Below, piece after piece: positions 1-7,562 of a DNA stretch of 64,000 bases. A program made the translations under genes and the position numbers. Source of the DNA: Hamadaea tsunoensis DSM 44101 (GTDB taxonomy: Bacteria > Actinomycetota > Actinomycetes > Mycobacteriales > Micromonosporaceae). Each line of letters begins with the position of its first letter. The first letter of the stretch is position 1. The notes beneath the pieces are model-generated. The model had not been told where the DNA came from and did no database searches. It was given only the letters and a program-made list of their open reading frames with translations. The stretch lies in the NCBI RefSeq assembly GCF_000428945.1, contig NZ_KE386822.1:62001-126000 (forward strand). The letters are read 5' to 3'.

Positions 1-816
1 GAGATCCCGCTGCAGGCGTACTTCCGGATCAACACCGAGAACATGGGCCAGTTCGAGCGGACGCTGATCATCGTCGACGAGGGCGCGTACGTGCACTACG
101 TCGAGGGTTGCACCGCGCCCATCTACTCGTCCGACTCGCTGCACAGCGCGGTCGTCGAGATCATCGTCAAGAAGGGCGGCCGCTGCCGCTACACGACGAT
201 CCAGAACTGGTCGAACAACGTCTACAACCTGGTCACCAAGCGCGCGGTCTGTCACGAGGGCGCGACCATGGAGTGGATCGACGGCAACATCGGCTCCAAG
301 GTGACGATGAAGTACCCGGCCGTCTACATGACCGGCGAGCACGCCAAGGGCGAGGTGCTCAGCGTGGCCATGGCCGGCGAGGGCCAGCACCAGGACGCGG
401 GCGCCAAGATGGTGCACGCCGCGCCGCACACCAGCAGCACGATCATCTCGAAGTCGATCGCGCGCGGCGGCGGCCGCACGTCCTACCGCGGCCTGATCCA
501 GGTACTCGAGGGGTCGCACCACAGCAAGTCCACGGTCAAGTGCGACGCGCTGCTGGTCGACACGATCTCCCGCTCCGACACCTACCCGTACGTCGACATC
601 CGCGAGGACGACGTCGCGATGGGGCACGAGGCCACGGTCTCCAAGGTGAGCGAGGACCAGCTCTTCTACCTCATGTCCCGCGGCATGTCCGAGGACGAGG
701 CCATGGCGATGATCGTGCGCGGCTTCATCGAGCCGATCGCCAAGGAGCTGCCCATGGAGTACGCCCTGGAGCTGAACCGCCTGATCGAACTGCAGATGGA
801 AGGTGCCGTCGGCTGA
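1..816 (+). CDS. sufB: SufB, Fe-S cluster scaffold subunit (5' end missing)
   Basis: The reading frame is open from base 1, so the window holds only the last 271 residues of a protein that is usually about 470-480 aa. SufB forms the SufBCD scaffold on which [Fe-S] clusters are built in the cytoplasm. The visible part is the C-terminal beta-helix and the conserved tail, with [28 protein letters not shown] and a C-terminal [17 protein letters not shown] block that also recurs in SufD. It overlaps the sufD start by one base (TGATG), which points to translational coupling. Identity is secure from sequence and from the complete suf operon downstream. Confidence 0.97.
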   Translation, partial: EIPLQAYFRINTENMGQFERTLIIVDEGAYVHYVEGCTAPIYSSDSLHSAVVEIIVKKGGRCRYTTIQNWSNNVYNLVTKRAVCHEGATMEWIDGNIGSKVTMKYPAVYMTGEHAKGEVLSVAMAGEGQHQDAGAKMVHAAPHTSSTIISKSIARGGGRTSYRGLIQVLEGSHHSKSTVKCDALLVDTISRSDTYPYVDIREDDVAMGHEATVSKVSEDQLFYLMSRGMSEDEAMAMIVRGFIEPIAKELPMEYALELNRLIELQMEGAVG

Positions 817-2015
817 TGACGACGCTTACGAACGCCGCTCCGCCCAAGACCAAGAGTCAGGCGCTGCGGTCCTACGATGTCGCCGATTTCCCGGCCCTCA
901 CGGGTCTGGAGGAGGAGTGGCGTTTCACCCCGCTCAAGCGCCTGCGCGGACTCGCCTCGGCGACCGACGCGGTGGCGACCGGGGCGGCCCCGAAGCACGA
1001 GGCCGTCTCGCTGCCGGCCGGCGTGACGCTGTCGTCGATCGGGCGCGACGATCCCCGGCTGGGCAGCATCCTCGCGCCGTTCGACCGGATCAGCGCGCTC
1101 GCGTACGGGGGTGCGCCGGAGGCGCTGCTCGTCAGCGTGGCCAAGGAGGCGACCCCCGGTGAGCCTGCCATCCTGCGGCTCGTGGGCGGCGGCGCCGAGG
1201 GGCTGTCCTTCGGCCACACCTTCGTCGACGTCGGCCCGATGGCCGAGGTCACCCTCGTGCTGGAGCACACCGGCAGCGCCACCCTCGCCGACAACGTCGA
1301 GGTGTCGGTCGGCGCCGGGGCGCACCTGGTCTTCGTCACCATCTCCTCGTGGGCGCCGGACGCGGTCCAGGCGCAGCACATCCGGTTCCGGCTCGGCCGG
1401 GACGCCAAGGCCACGCACGTGCAGGTGACCCTCGGCGGCGACCTCGTACGCCAGTACACCTCGGTCGACTACGCGGACCGCGGCGGCGACATGAGCGCGT
1501 ACGGGCTGTACTTCGCGACCGAGGGGCAGCACCAGGAGCACCGCCTGCTGGTGGACCACTCGGTGCCGGACTGCCGGTCCTACGTGGGCTACCGCGGGGC
1601 GCTGCAGGGCGAGCAGGCGCACACGGTCTGGGTCGGCGACGTGCTGATCCAGAAGGAGGCGACCGGCACCGACACCTACGAGATCAACCGCAACCTGCTG
1701 CTGAGCGACGGGGCGCGGGCCGACTCGGTGCCGAACCTGGAGATCGAGACCGGCGAGGTCGCCGGGGCGGGCCACGCCAGCACGACCGGCCGGTTCGACG
1801 ACGAGCACCTGTTCTACCTGATGGCCCGGGGCATTCCCGAGACCGAGGCGCGCAAGCTGGTCGTGCGCGGCTTCTTCGCCGAACTGCTGGCGAAGATCCC
1901 GGTCGAGGAGATCCGCGAGCGGCTCGGCGGCGAGATCGAGGCCCGCCTCGTCGACGCGGAGTCCGCGTCGGTCGCCGCGGCGAAGGTCGAGGAGATCACG
2001 GAGGGGGCGCTGTGA
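816..2015 (+). CDS. sufD: SufD, Fe-S cluster assembly protein
   Basis: This 399-aa protein is the SufB paralogue that completes the SufBC2D scaffold. It shares the family tail with SufB (DEHLFYLMARGIPETEARKL, residues about 328-347) and carries the family segment GQHQEHRLLVDHSVPDCRS in its beta-helix core. The ATG overlaps the sufB stop by one base; this start gives normal SufD length. A longer in-frame extension reaches back into sufB but would be out of family. The 3' end overlaps the next gene by 4 bp (GTGA), so the operon is tightly coupled. Confidence 0.96.
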   Translation: MTTLTNAAPPKTKSQALRSYDVADFPALTGLEEEWRFTPLKRLRGLASATDAVATGAAPKHEAVSLPAGVTLSSIGRDDPRLGSILAPFDRISALAYGGAPEALLVSVAKEATPGEPAILRLVGGGAEGLSFGHTFVDVGPMAEVTLVLEHTGSATLADNVEVSVGAGAHLVFVTISSWAPDAVQAQHIRFRLGRDAKATHVQVTLGGDLVRQYTSVDYADRGGDMSAYGLYFATEGQHQEHRLLVDHSVPDCRSYVGYRGALQGEQAHTVWVGDVLIQKEATGTDTYEINRNLLLSDGARADSVPNLEIETGEVAGAGHASTTGRFDDEHLFYLMARGIPETEARKLVVRGFFAELLAKIPVEEIRERLGGEIEARLVDAESASVAAAKVEEITEGAL

Positions 2016-2344
2016 GCGAGCTTCTCGCCTGCGCCGTCGACGAGGTCGCCAAGGGCGCCGCGCTGCGGGTGGAGCTGGCGGGCGTCGACATCGCGATCGT
2101 GCACGCCGACGACGACAACTTCTACGCGATCCACGACGAGTGCTCGCACGCGGCCGTGCCGCTGTCGGACGGCGAGGTCGACGGCTGCACCCTGGAATGC
2201 TGGCTGCACGGCTCGCGTTTCGATCTTCGTACCGGCGAGCCGACGGGGCTGCCGGCCACCGAACCCGTCCCCGTCTATCCCGTCGAGATCCGCGACGGTT
2301 CTGTCTACGTCAGTCTGACGTCGAGCAATGGAGTCACCCGATGA
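2012..2344 (+). CDS. Rieske-type [2Fe-2S] ferredoxin in the suf operon
   Basis: This 110-aa protein has a complete Rieske ligand set: C44-x-H46 (in DECSHAAV) and C63-x2-H66 (in LECWLHGSRF). It resembles the ferredoxin subunit of non-haem dioxygenases but stands alone, with no oxygenase nearby. It lies between sufD and sufC and overlaps both by 4 bp (GTGA and ATGA). A Rieske gene in this place is a recurrent feature of actinobacterial suf operons. An electron-donating or cluster-sensing role in assembly is an inference. Confidence 0.93.
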   Translation: MSELLACAVDEVAKGAALRVELAGVDIAIVHADDDNFYAIHDECSHAAVPLSDGEVDGCTLECWLHGSRFDLRTGEPTGLPATEPVPVYPVEIRDGSVYVSLTSSNGVTR

Positions 2345-3102
2345 GCGTCCTGGAAATCCGCGACCTGCAGGTGTCGGTCAAGCTGCCGGAGGGCGAGCTC
2401 AAGCCGATCCTGGCCGGCGTCGACCTGACCGTACGCGCGGGCGAGACCCACGCGATCATGGGTCCCAACGGCTCGGGCAAGTCCACGCTCGCGTACTCGA
2501 TCGCGGGGCACCCGAAGTACGAGATCACCGGCGGCTCGGTCCACCTGGACGGCCGGGACGTGCTGGCGATGACGGTCGACGAGCGCGCCCGCGCCGGGCT
2601 GTTCCTCGCGATGCAGTACCCGGTCGAGGTCCCCGGCGTCTCCGTGGCGAACTTCCTGCGGACCGCCAAGACCGCGATCGACGGCGAGGCGCCGAAGCTG
2701 CGTACGTGGGCCGCCGAGCTGAAGGGCTCGATGGAGAAGCTCGGCATGGACCCGGCCTTCGCCCAGCGCAACGTCAACGAGGGCTTCTCCGGCGGCGAGA
2801 AGAAGCGGCACGAGATCGTGCAGCTCGAACTGCTCAAGCCGAAGATCGCCATCCTCGACGAGACCGACTCCGGCCTCGACGTCGACGCGCTGCGGGTGGT
2901 CAGCGAGGGCGTGAACCGCGTACAGGCCAACGGGGACACCGGTCTGCTGCTGATCACGCACTACACGCGCATCCTGCGCTACATCAAGCCCGACTTCGTG
3001 CACGTCTTCGTCGCCGGCCGGATCGTCGAGGAGGGTGGTCCCGAACTCGCCGAGAAGCTGGAAGCCGAGGGCTACGTCGCCTACACCACCGCCGCGGCCT
3101 GA
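2341..3102 (+). CDS. sufC: SufC, ABC-type ATPase of the SUF scaffold
   Basis: This 253-aa ATPase drives conformational change in the cytoplasmic SufBCD complex. Walker A GPNGSGKST spans residues 41-49. The SufC-type signature GFSGGEKKRHE spans 148-158 and Walker B with the family-specific DETDSGLD spans 173-180. The ATG overlaps the stop of the Rieske gene. It belongs to the soluble SufC branch of ABC ATPases, and no membrane permease is adjacent. sufS follows after 12 bp. Confidence 0.98.
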   Translation: MSVLEIRDLQVSVKLPEGELKPILAGVDLTVRAGETHAIMGPNGSGKSTLAYSIAGHPKYEITGGSVHLDGRDVLAMTVDERARAGLFLAMQYPVEVPGVSVANFLRTAKTAIDGEAPKLRTWAAELKGSMEKLGMDPAFAQRNVNEGFSGGEKKRHEIVQLELLKPKIAILDETDSGLDVDALRVVSEGVNRVQANGDTGLLLITHYTRILRYIKPDFVHVFVAGRIVEEGGPELAEKLEAEGYVAYTTAAA

Positions 3103-3114
3103 GAGGTTGATCCG

Positions 3115-4422
3115 ATGTCCGTGATCACCATTCCGCAGGGCATGCCGCAGTACGCGGACAAGCCCCGCTTCGACGTGGAGAAGATCCGGGCGGACTTCCC
3201 GATCCTGTCGCGTACGGTCAACGGGCATCCGCTCGTCTACCTCGACTCGGCGGCGACCTCACAGAAGCCGCGCCAGGTCGTCGAGGCGATCGCCGATCAC
3301 TACCTGAACCACAACGCCAACGTCGCGCGCTCGGTGCACACGCTGGGCACCGAGGCGACGGAGGCGTACGAGGGGGCGCGGGCGCTGGTCGCCGGGTTCA
3401 TCGGAGCCCGGGCGCCGGAGGAGATCGTCTTCACGAAGAACTCCACCGAGTCGATCAACCTGGTGGCGCACGCCTTCTCGCCCACCGCCGCCGACCCGCG
3501 GTTCCGCCTCGGGCCGGGGGACGAGGTCGTGATCTCCGAGATGGAGCACCACTCGAACCTCGTACCGTGGCAGATGGTGTGCGAGCGTACCGGGGCGACG
3601 CTGAAGTGGTTCGGCGTCACCGATCAGGGCCGGCTGGACGAGTCCGATCTGGACGGTCTGATCACCGAGCGGACGAAGATCGTCTCCCTCGTGCACTACT
3701 CGAACGTGCTCGGGACGATCAACGCGACGGCCCGCATCACGAAGCGCGTACGCGAGGTCGGCGCCCTGCTGATGCTGGACTGCTCGCAGACCGTCCCGCA
3801 CCTGCCGTTCGACGTGGTCGACTACGACGTGGACTTCGTGGCGTTCACCGGCCACAAGATGCTCGGCCCGACCGGGGTCGGCGTCCTGTGGGGCCGGTCG
3901 GAGCTGCTGGAGGCCATGCCGCCGTTCCTCGGGGGCGGGTCGATGGTCGAGACGGTCACGATGCCGAAGACCACGTTCGCCCCGCCGCCGGCCCGGTTCG
4001 AGGCCGGTACGCCGCCCATCGCCGAAGCCGTCGGCCTCGGTGCCGCCGTCCGGTACCTGCAGGACATCGGCATGGAGGCGATCCAGTGGCACGAGAAGGA
4101 GCTGACGGCGTACGCGCTGGACGCTCTGGCCACCGTGCCCGGGCTGAACCTGGTCGGGCCGTCGGTGCCGGTCGGCCGGGGCGGGACGCTCTCGTTCTCG
4201 CTGGCGGCCGCCGACGGTACGCCGATCCACCCGCACGACGTCGGCCAGGTGCTGGACAGCCTCGGCATCCAGGTACGCGTCGGCCACCACTGCGCGCGCC
4301 CGACGTGCGTACGCTTCGGGGTGGCCGCGCTGACCCGCGCCTCGTTCTACCTCTACACGACGACCGACGAGGTCGACGCCCTGGTGCGCGGCCTGGACCA
4401 GGTCCGGAAGGTGTTCGCGTAG
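3115..4422 (+). CDS. sufS: SufS, group II cysteine desulfurase
   Basis: This 435-aa PLP enzyme takes sulfur from L-cysteine to give alanine and a protein persulfide. The Schiff-base lysine is K248 in FTGHKMLGPTG. The persulfide cysteine is C393 in VGHHCARPTC, with the short loop typical of group II (SufS) enzymes that need a SufU or SufE partner. SufU is encoded 2 bp downstream, which fits. The start ATG follows a GAGAGG-type ribosome site 12 bp after sufC. Confidence 0.97.
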   Translation: MSVITIPQGMPQYADKPRFDVEKIRADFPILSRTVNGHPLVYLDSAATSQKPRQVVEAIADHYLNHNANVARSVHTLGTEATEAYEGARALVAGFIGARAPEEIVFTKNSTESINLVAHAFSPTAADPRFRLGPGDEVVISEMEHHSNLVPWQMVCERTGATLKWFGVTDQGRLDESDLDGLITERTKIVSLVHYSNVLGTINATARITKRVREVGALLMLDCSQTVPHLPFDVVDYDVDFVAFTGHKMLGPTGVGVLWGRSELLEAMPPFLGGGSMVETVTMPKTTFAPPPARFEAGTPPIAEAVGLGAAVRYLQDIGMEAIQWHEKELTAYALDALATVPGLNLVGPSVPVGRGGTLSFSLAAADGTPIHPHDVGQVLDSLGIQVRVGHHCARPTCVRFGVAALTRASFYLYTTTDEVDALVRGLDQVRKVFA

Positions 4423-4424
4423 CC

Positions 4425-4883
4425 ATGGAAATCGACCAGCTCTACCAGGAGATCATCCTCGATCACTACAAGCGCCCGCACGGCCGCGGCCTCCAGGACG
4501 CGACCGGTGAGCATGTGGGCGAGGCGCACCACGTCAACCCGACGTGCGGCGACGAGATCACCATCCGGGTGGACGCGCAGGACGAGAAGATCGCCGGCAT
4601 CTCGTGGGAGGGCCAGGGCTGCTCGATCTCCCAGGCCTCCGCGAGTGTCCTGCACGAACTGCTCACCGGTACGGGCGTGACCGACGCGCTGCGCGTACAC
4701 GGGGACTTCGTGGAACTGATGCAGAGCAAGGGCCAGCTGGAGCCGGACGAGGAGGTCCTCGGCGACGCCGTGGCCTTCGCCGGAGTGGCCAAGTACCCGG
4801 CGCGCGTGAAGTGCGCCCTGCTGTCGTGGATGGCGTTCAAGGACGCGCTCGCGCGTACCGGTGCGATGGAGGTTCAGTCATGA
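4425..4883 (+). CDS. sufU: SufU, zinc-dependent sulfurtransferase
   Basis: This 152-aa IscU-like protein accepts persulfide sulfur from SufS. Three conserved cysteines are visible: C41 (TCGDEI, with D43), C66 (GCSISQ) and C130 (KCALL). These match the zinc/sulfur ligands of Bacillus SufU. An insert lies between the second and third cysteines, as in Gram-positive SufU and unlike IscU. It starts 2 bp after sufS and its stop overlaps the next ATG (ATGA), so the three products are probably made together. Confidence 0.95.
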   Translation: MEIDQLYQEIILDHYKRPHGRGLQDATGEHVGEAHHVNPTCGDEITIRVDAQDEKIAGISWEGQGCSISQASASVLHELLTGTGVTDALRVHGDFVELMQSKGQLEPDEEVLGDAVAFAGVAKYPARVKCALLSWMAFKDALARTGAMEVQS

Positions 4884-5272
4884 GCGAGGAAACCCTGGCC
4901 GACACCGCGGCCGAGAGCCCGGTGGCCGTGAGCCCCGGGGCCGTGAGCAAGGCGACCGAGGCCGAGATCGAGGAGGCGATGAAGGACGTCGTCGACCCCG
5001 AGCTCGGGATCAACGTCGTCGACCTGGGCCTCGTCTACGGTACGCACGTCGACGACGACAACGTCGTCACGCTGGACATGACGCTGACGTCGGCGGCCTG
5101 CCCGCTGACCGACGTGATCGAGGACCAGGCGCGCCAGGCGCTGTGCGGCGGTCCCGGCGGCGGGCTCGCCAGCGACATCAGGATCAACTGGGTCTGGCTG
5201 CCGCCGTGGGGCCCGGACAAGATCACCGACGAGGGCCGCGACCAGCTGCGGGCACTCGGCTTCAACGTCTGA
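4880..5272 (+). CDS. DUF59/MIP18-family metal-sulfur cluster assembly factor (SufT-like)
   Basis: This 130-aa protein ends the suf operon. After a low-complexity Ala/Ser/Val leader (residues 1-30) it has the DUF59 hallmarks DPELGINVVDLGLVYG and LTSAACPLTD; the cysteine in the second motif is the expected reactive residue. SufT/MIP18 proteins help mature or deliver Fe-S clusters. The ATG overlaps the sufU stop. A 17-bp duplication covers the stop codon, see separate entry. Confidence 0.92.
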   Translation: MSEETLADTAAESPVAVSPGAVSKATEAEIEEAMKDVVDPELGINVVDLGLVYGTHVDDDNVVTLDMTLTSAACPLTDVIEDQARQALCGGPGGGLASDIRINWVWLPPWGPDKITDEGRDQLRALGFNV

Positions 5273-5290
5273 CCGGCTTCAACGTCTGAG
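5257..5290 (+). repeat. 17-bp tandem duplication at the sufT-like stop codon
   Basis: The last codons and stop of the gene (CGGCTTCAACGTCTGA plus one base) are repeated directly: 5257-5273 and 5274-5290 differ only at the final base. The second copy therefore repeats the sense of the last four residues and a stop just after the real stop. It looks like a recent slippage or small segmental duplication with no effect on the protein. Confidence 0.9.
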
Positions 5291-5320
5291 CGGCACCCCG
5301 CCGCGACTTCTGACGGAAAC

Positions 5321-5403
5321 CCAAGATCCCGTTGGGATCAGGGAAATCACCCGAATCTTGGCTCAAGATTACGGGCGGAACCCTGATCCCAACGGGATCT
5401 TGG
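5321..5403. repeat. 83-bp nested hairpin element, family B copy 1
   Basis: Two perfect 23-bp arms (5321-5343 and 5381-5403, beginning CCAAGATCCCGTTGGGATC) flank a 37-bp centre. The centre itself forms a second stem, CCCGAATCTTG against CAAGATTACGGG. The element lies between the convergent 3' ends of the suf operon and the methyltransferase gene, so it could act as a bidirectional terminator. Related copies occur at 35907, 41268 and 48241. Confidence 0.92.
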
Positions 5404-5436
5404 CGTGTCCGCTCTTGGTGTGTCCGCGGGGGCGGG

Positions 5437-6228
5437 TCAGCGCTTGATCGCGACGCCGCCGGACATGTAGACGTGCTCCACGTCGACCGCGGCGGCCTCG
5501 GCGTCCGGGTGCCACTCGCTGACCGGCACCACGCCCGGCTCCACCAGCTCCAGGCCGTCGAACATCGCGGTGACCTCCGCGATCGAGCGGGCCCGGGCGG
5601 CGATGCCGCTCGCGTTGTACTGCGCGGTCGCCCGGCGCGACTCCTCGGACTCGATGCGCACGGTCGAGACGGCCAGGGCGCTCCCGCTCGGCAGCGGGGC
5701 CAGGAACTCGTCGAGGATCCGGCGCAGCTCGGCGTCGTCGGTCACGAACTGCAGCACGGCGATGAGACTGACGGCCACCGGCTTCGACAGGTCGAAGGTC
5801 CGGGTGAGCTCCTGCGCGTGCAGGATCCCCTGGACGTCGCGCATGTCCGCGTCGATGTACGCCGTCATGCCCTGCGGCGCGCTGGTGAGCAGTGCCCGCG
5901 CGTGCACCAGCACGATGGGGTCATTGTCGACATAGACGATCCGCGACTCGGGTGCGGCCGACTGGACGACCTCATGCAGGTTCGGCGCTGTGGGCAGCCC
6001 GGTGCCGACGTCGAGGAACTGCCGGATGCCGACCTCGGCCGCGAGGTAGTGCGCGACCCGGGCCATGAACGTGCGGTTGGCCCGCATCGACGTGGCGAGG
6101 TTCGGCGCGGCATTCATGATCGACTCGGCGGCCCGGCGGTCGGCGTCGAAGTTGTCCTTGCCACCGAGCATGTAGTCGTAGATCCGTGCCGAGTGCGGAA
6201 TGTGAGTATTGAGCTCGACCGTCGACAT
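5437..6228 (-). CDS. SAM-dependent methyltransferase, DUF574 / Methyltransf_19 family (copy 1)
   Basis: This 263-aa protein begins MSTVELNTHIPHSARIYDYM and carries the family signature YDYMLGGKDNF followed by FLDVGTGLPT, the SAM-binding loop. DUF574 proteins are numerous in actinomycetes; their substrates are largely unknown. The ATG at 6228 is preferred over upstream in-frame starts because homologous residues begin there. It is divergent from a FIST gene and a c-di-GMP enzyme. A paralogue at 25319 sits beside another c-di-GMP enzyme, which suggests a functional link. Confidence 0.88.
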   Translation of the reverse strand: MSTVELNTHIPHSARIYDYMLGGKDNFDADRRAAESIMNAAPNLATSMRANRTFMARVAHYLAAEVGIRQFLDVGTGLPTAPNLHEVVQSAAPESRIVYVDNDPIVLVHARALLTSAPQGMTAYIDADMRDVQGILHAQELTRTFDLSKPVAVSLIAVLQFVTDDAELRRILDEFLAPLPSGSALAVSTVRIESEESRRATAQYNASGIAARARSIAEVTAMFDGLELVEPGVVPVSEWHPDAEAAAVDVEHVYMSGGVAIKR

Positions 6229-6401
6229 GGCCGGAAGCCTACTGCACTCCATCGTTGATGTGGATGCCCATGTGGACGCAGCGTGGTGCCGGGCGGCCGT
6301 CACCGCATTCCGTCAGCCGCTCGGCTCACCCCGGGTGGTCGGTGGGTCACAAGACAGCGGCTGTCCTTGATGGATGCGTCGCCGTGCCCAAGACTGAAGC
6401 A

Positions 6402-7562
6402 ATGCGAGCGTTCGGGGAGCGGCGCTGGGCCGGCGTGGGGGGATCGTCCGATCTGGACTCCCGTCGCGCCGCGCTGGCCGCCGCGACCGCCGCACTGGCC
6501 GGCGACGATCCCCGGCTGCTGCTCGTCTTCGGCTCGGCCCGGTACGACCCCGAGGCCGTACTGGCCGGCGTCGGCGAGGTCGCGGGCGGCGTACCGCTGA
6601 TCGGGTGCTCCTCGACGCGGGTCGTGGGCGGCCATGATCTCGTCGTGGTCGCGCTCGGCGGCCCCGGGCTGTCGGCCGTCACCGCCGCCGCCCCGCACGC
6701 CGCCGCCGACCGCCGCGCCGCCGGGTCGGCCGTCGCCGCCTGCGCCGTCGACCCCGGCGACCGCCCCCACCATGTGCTGATCATGCTCACCGACGGCGTC
6801 ACCCCCGGTCAGGAGGAGATCCTCGCCGGCGCGTACGCGATGGTGGGCGCGAGCGTGCCGATGGTGGGCGGGGCGGCCAGCCCGGACGCGTACGCGGGGC
6901 GGACGTTCCAGCTGCACGGCGACCAGGTGCTGACCGACGGGGTGGTCGGCGCGCTGCTGTCGTCCGACGGCCCGCTCGGCATCGGCCTGCGGCACGGCTG
7001 GCGCAAGGTCGGCGAGCCGATGATCGTCACGAAGAGCTCCGGCGGAGACGTGCACACCCTGGACGACCGGCCGGCGCTGACGGCGTACCTGGACCGGCTG
7101 GGGGCGCCCGCGGCCGCGTACGAGGACCCGGCGGCGTTCGAGACCTTCGCGCAGGTACGCCCGATCGGCATCCGCCGCCGTAGCGGAGAGGAGGTACGCG
7201 GAGTCAGCTCCCCCGGCATGTTCGGCTCCGGCGGCCTGAGATCCAGCGGCGAGGTCCCCGAGGGCGGTCTCGTCTGGCCGATGGAGGGCGACGAGCGCTC
7301 GGTCCTCGACTCCGCCGCCGACGCCTGCCGGGACGCGGTGGCCGCGCTGGAAGGCGTACCGCCGCTGGCCCTGCTCACCTTCGACTGCGAATCGCGCGGC
7401 CGGCTCCTGGGCGACGAGGGCGTACGCGCGGAACTGGCCCGGATGACCGGCGAGGTCCCCGGCGTACCGGTCGGCGGGCCGTACACGTGGGGCGAGATCT
7501 GCCGGACGCGCGGCATCAACGGCTTCCACAACCAGACGCTGGTCGTCTTGGCGGTGGGGTAG
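6402..7562 (+). CDS. FIST-domain sensor protein
   Basis: This 386-aa cytoplasmic protein consists of FIST_N (about residues 15-215, including GCSSTRVVGG and GGAASPD) and FIST_C (about 230-380, ending with VGGPYTWGEI and NQTLVVL). FIST domains are predicted small-ligand sensors usually fused to, or paired with, GGDEF, EAL or kinase modules. Here the stop codon abuts the ATG of a GAF-GGDEF-EAL protein with no spacer, so the two probably act together, with FIST as the input. The ligand is unknown. The start could also be a GTG at 6384. Confidence 0.87.
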   Translation: MRAFGERRWAGVGGSSDLDSRRAALAAATAALAGDDPRLLLVFGSARYDPEAVLAGVGEVAGGVPLIGCSSTRVVGGHDLVVVALGGPGLSAVTAAAPHAAADRRAAGSAVAACAVDPGDRPHHVLIMLTDGVTPGQEEILAGAYAMVGASVPMVGGAASPDAYAGRTFQLHGDQVLTDGVVGALLSSDGPLGIGLRHGWRKVGEPMIVTKSSGGDVHTLDDRPALTAYLDRLGAPAAAYEDPAAFETFAQVRPIGIRRRSGEEVRGVSSPGMFGSGGLRSSGEVPEGGLVWPMEGDERSVLDSAADACRDAVAALEGVPPLALLTFDCESRGRLLGDEGVRAELARMTGEVPGVPVGGPYTWGEICRTRGINGFHNQTLVVLAVG

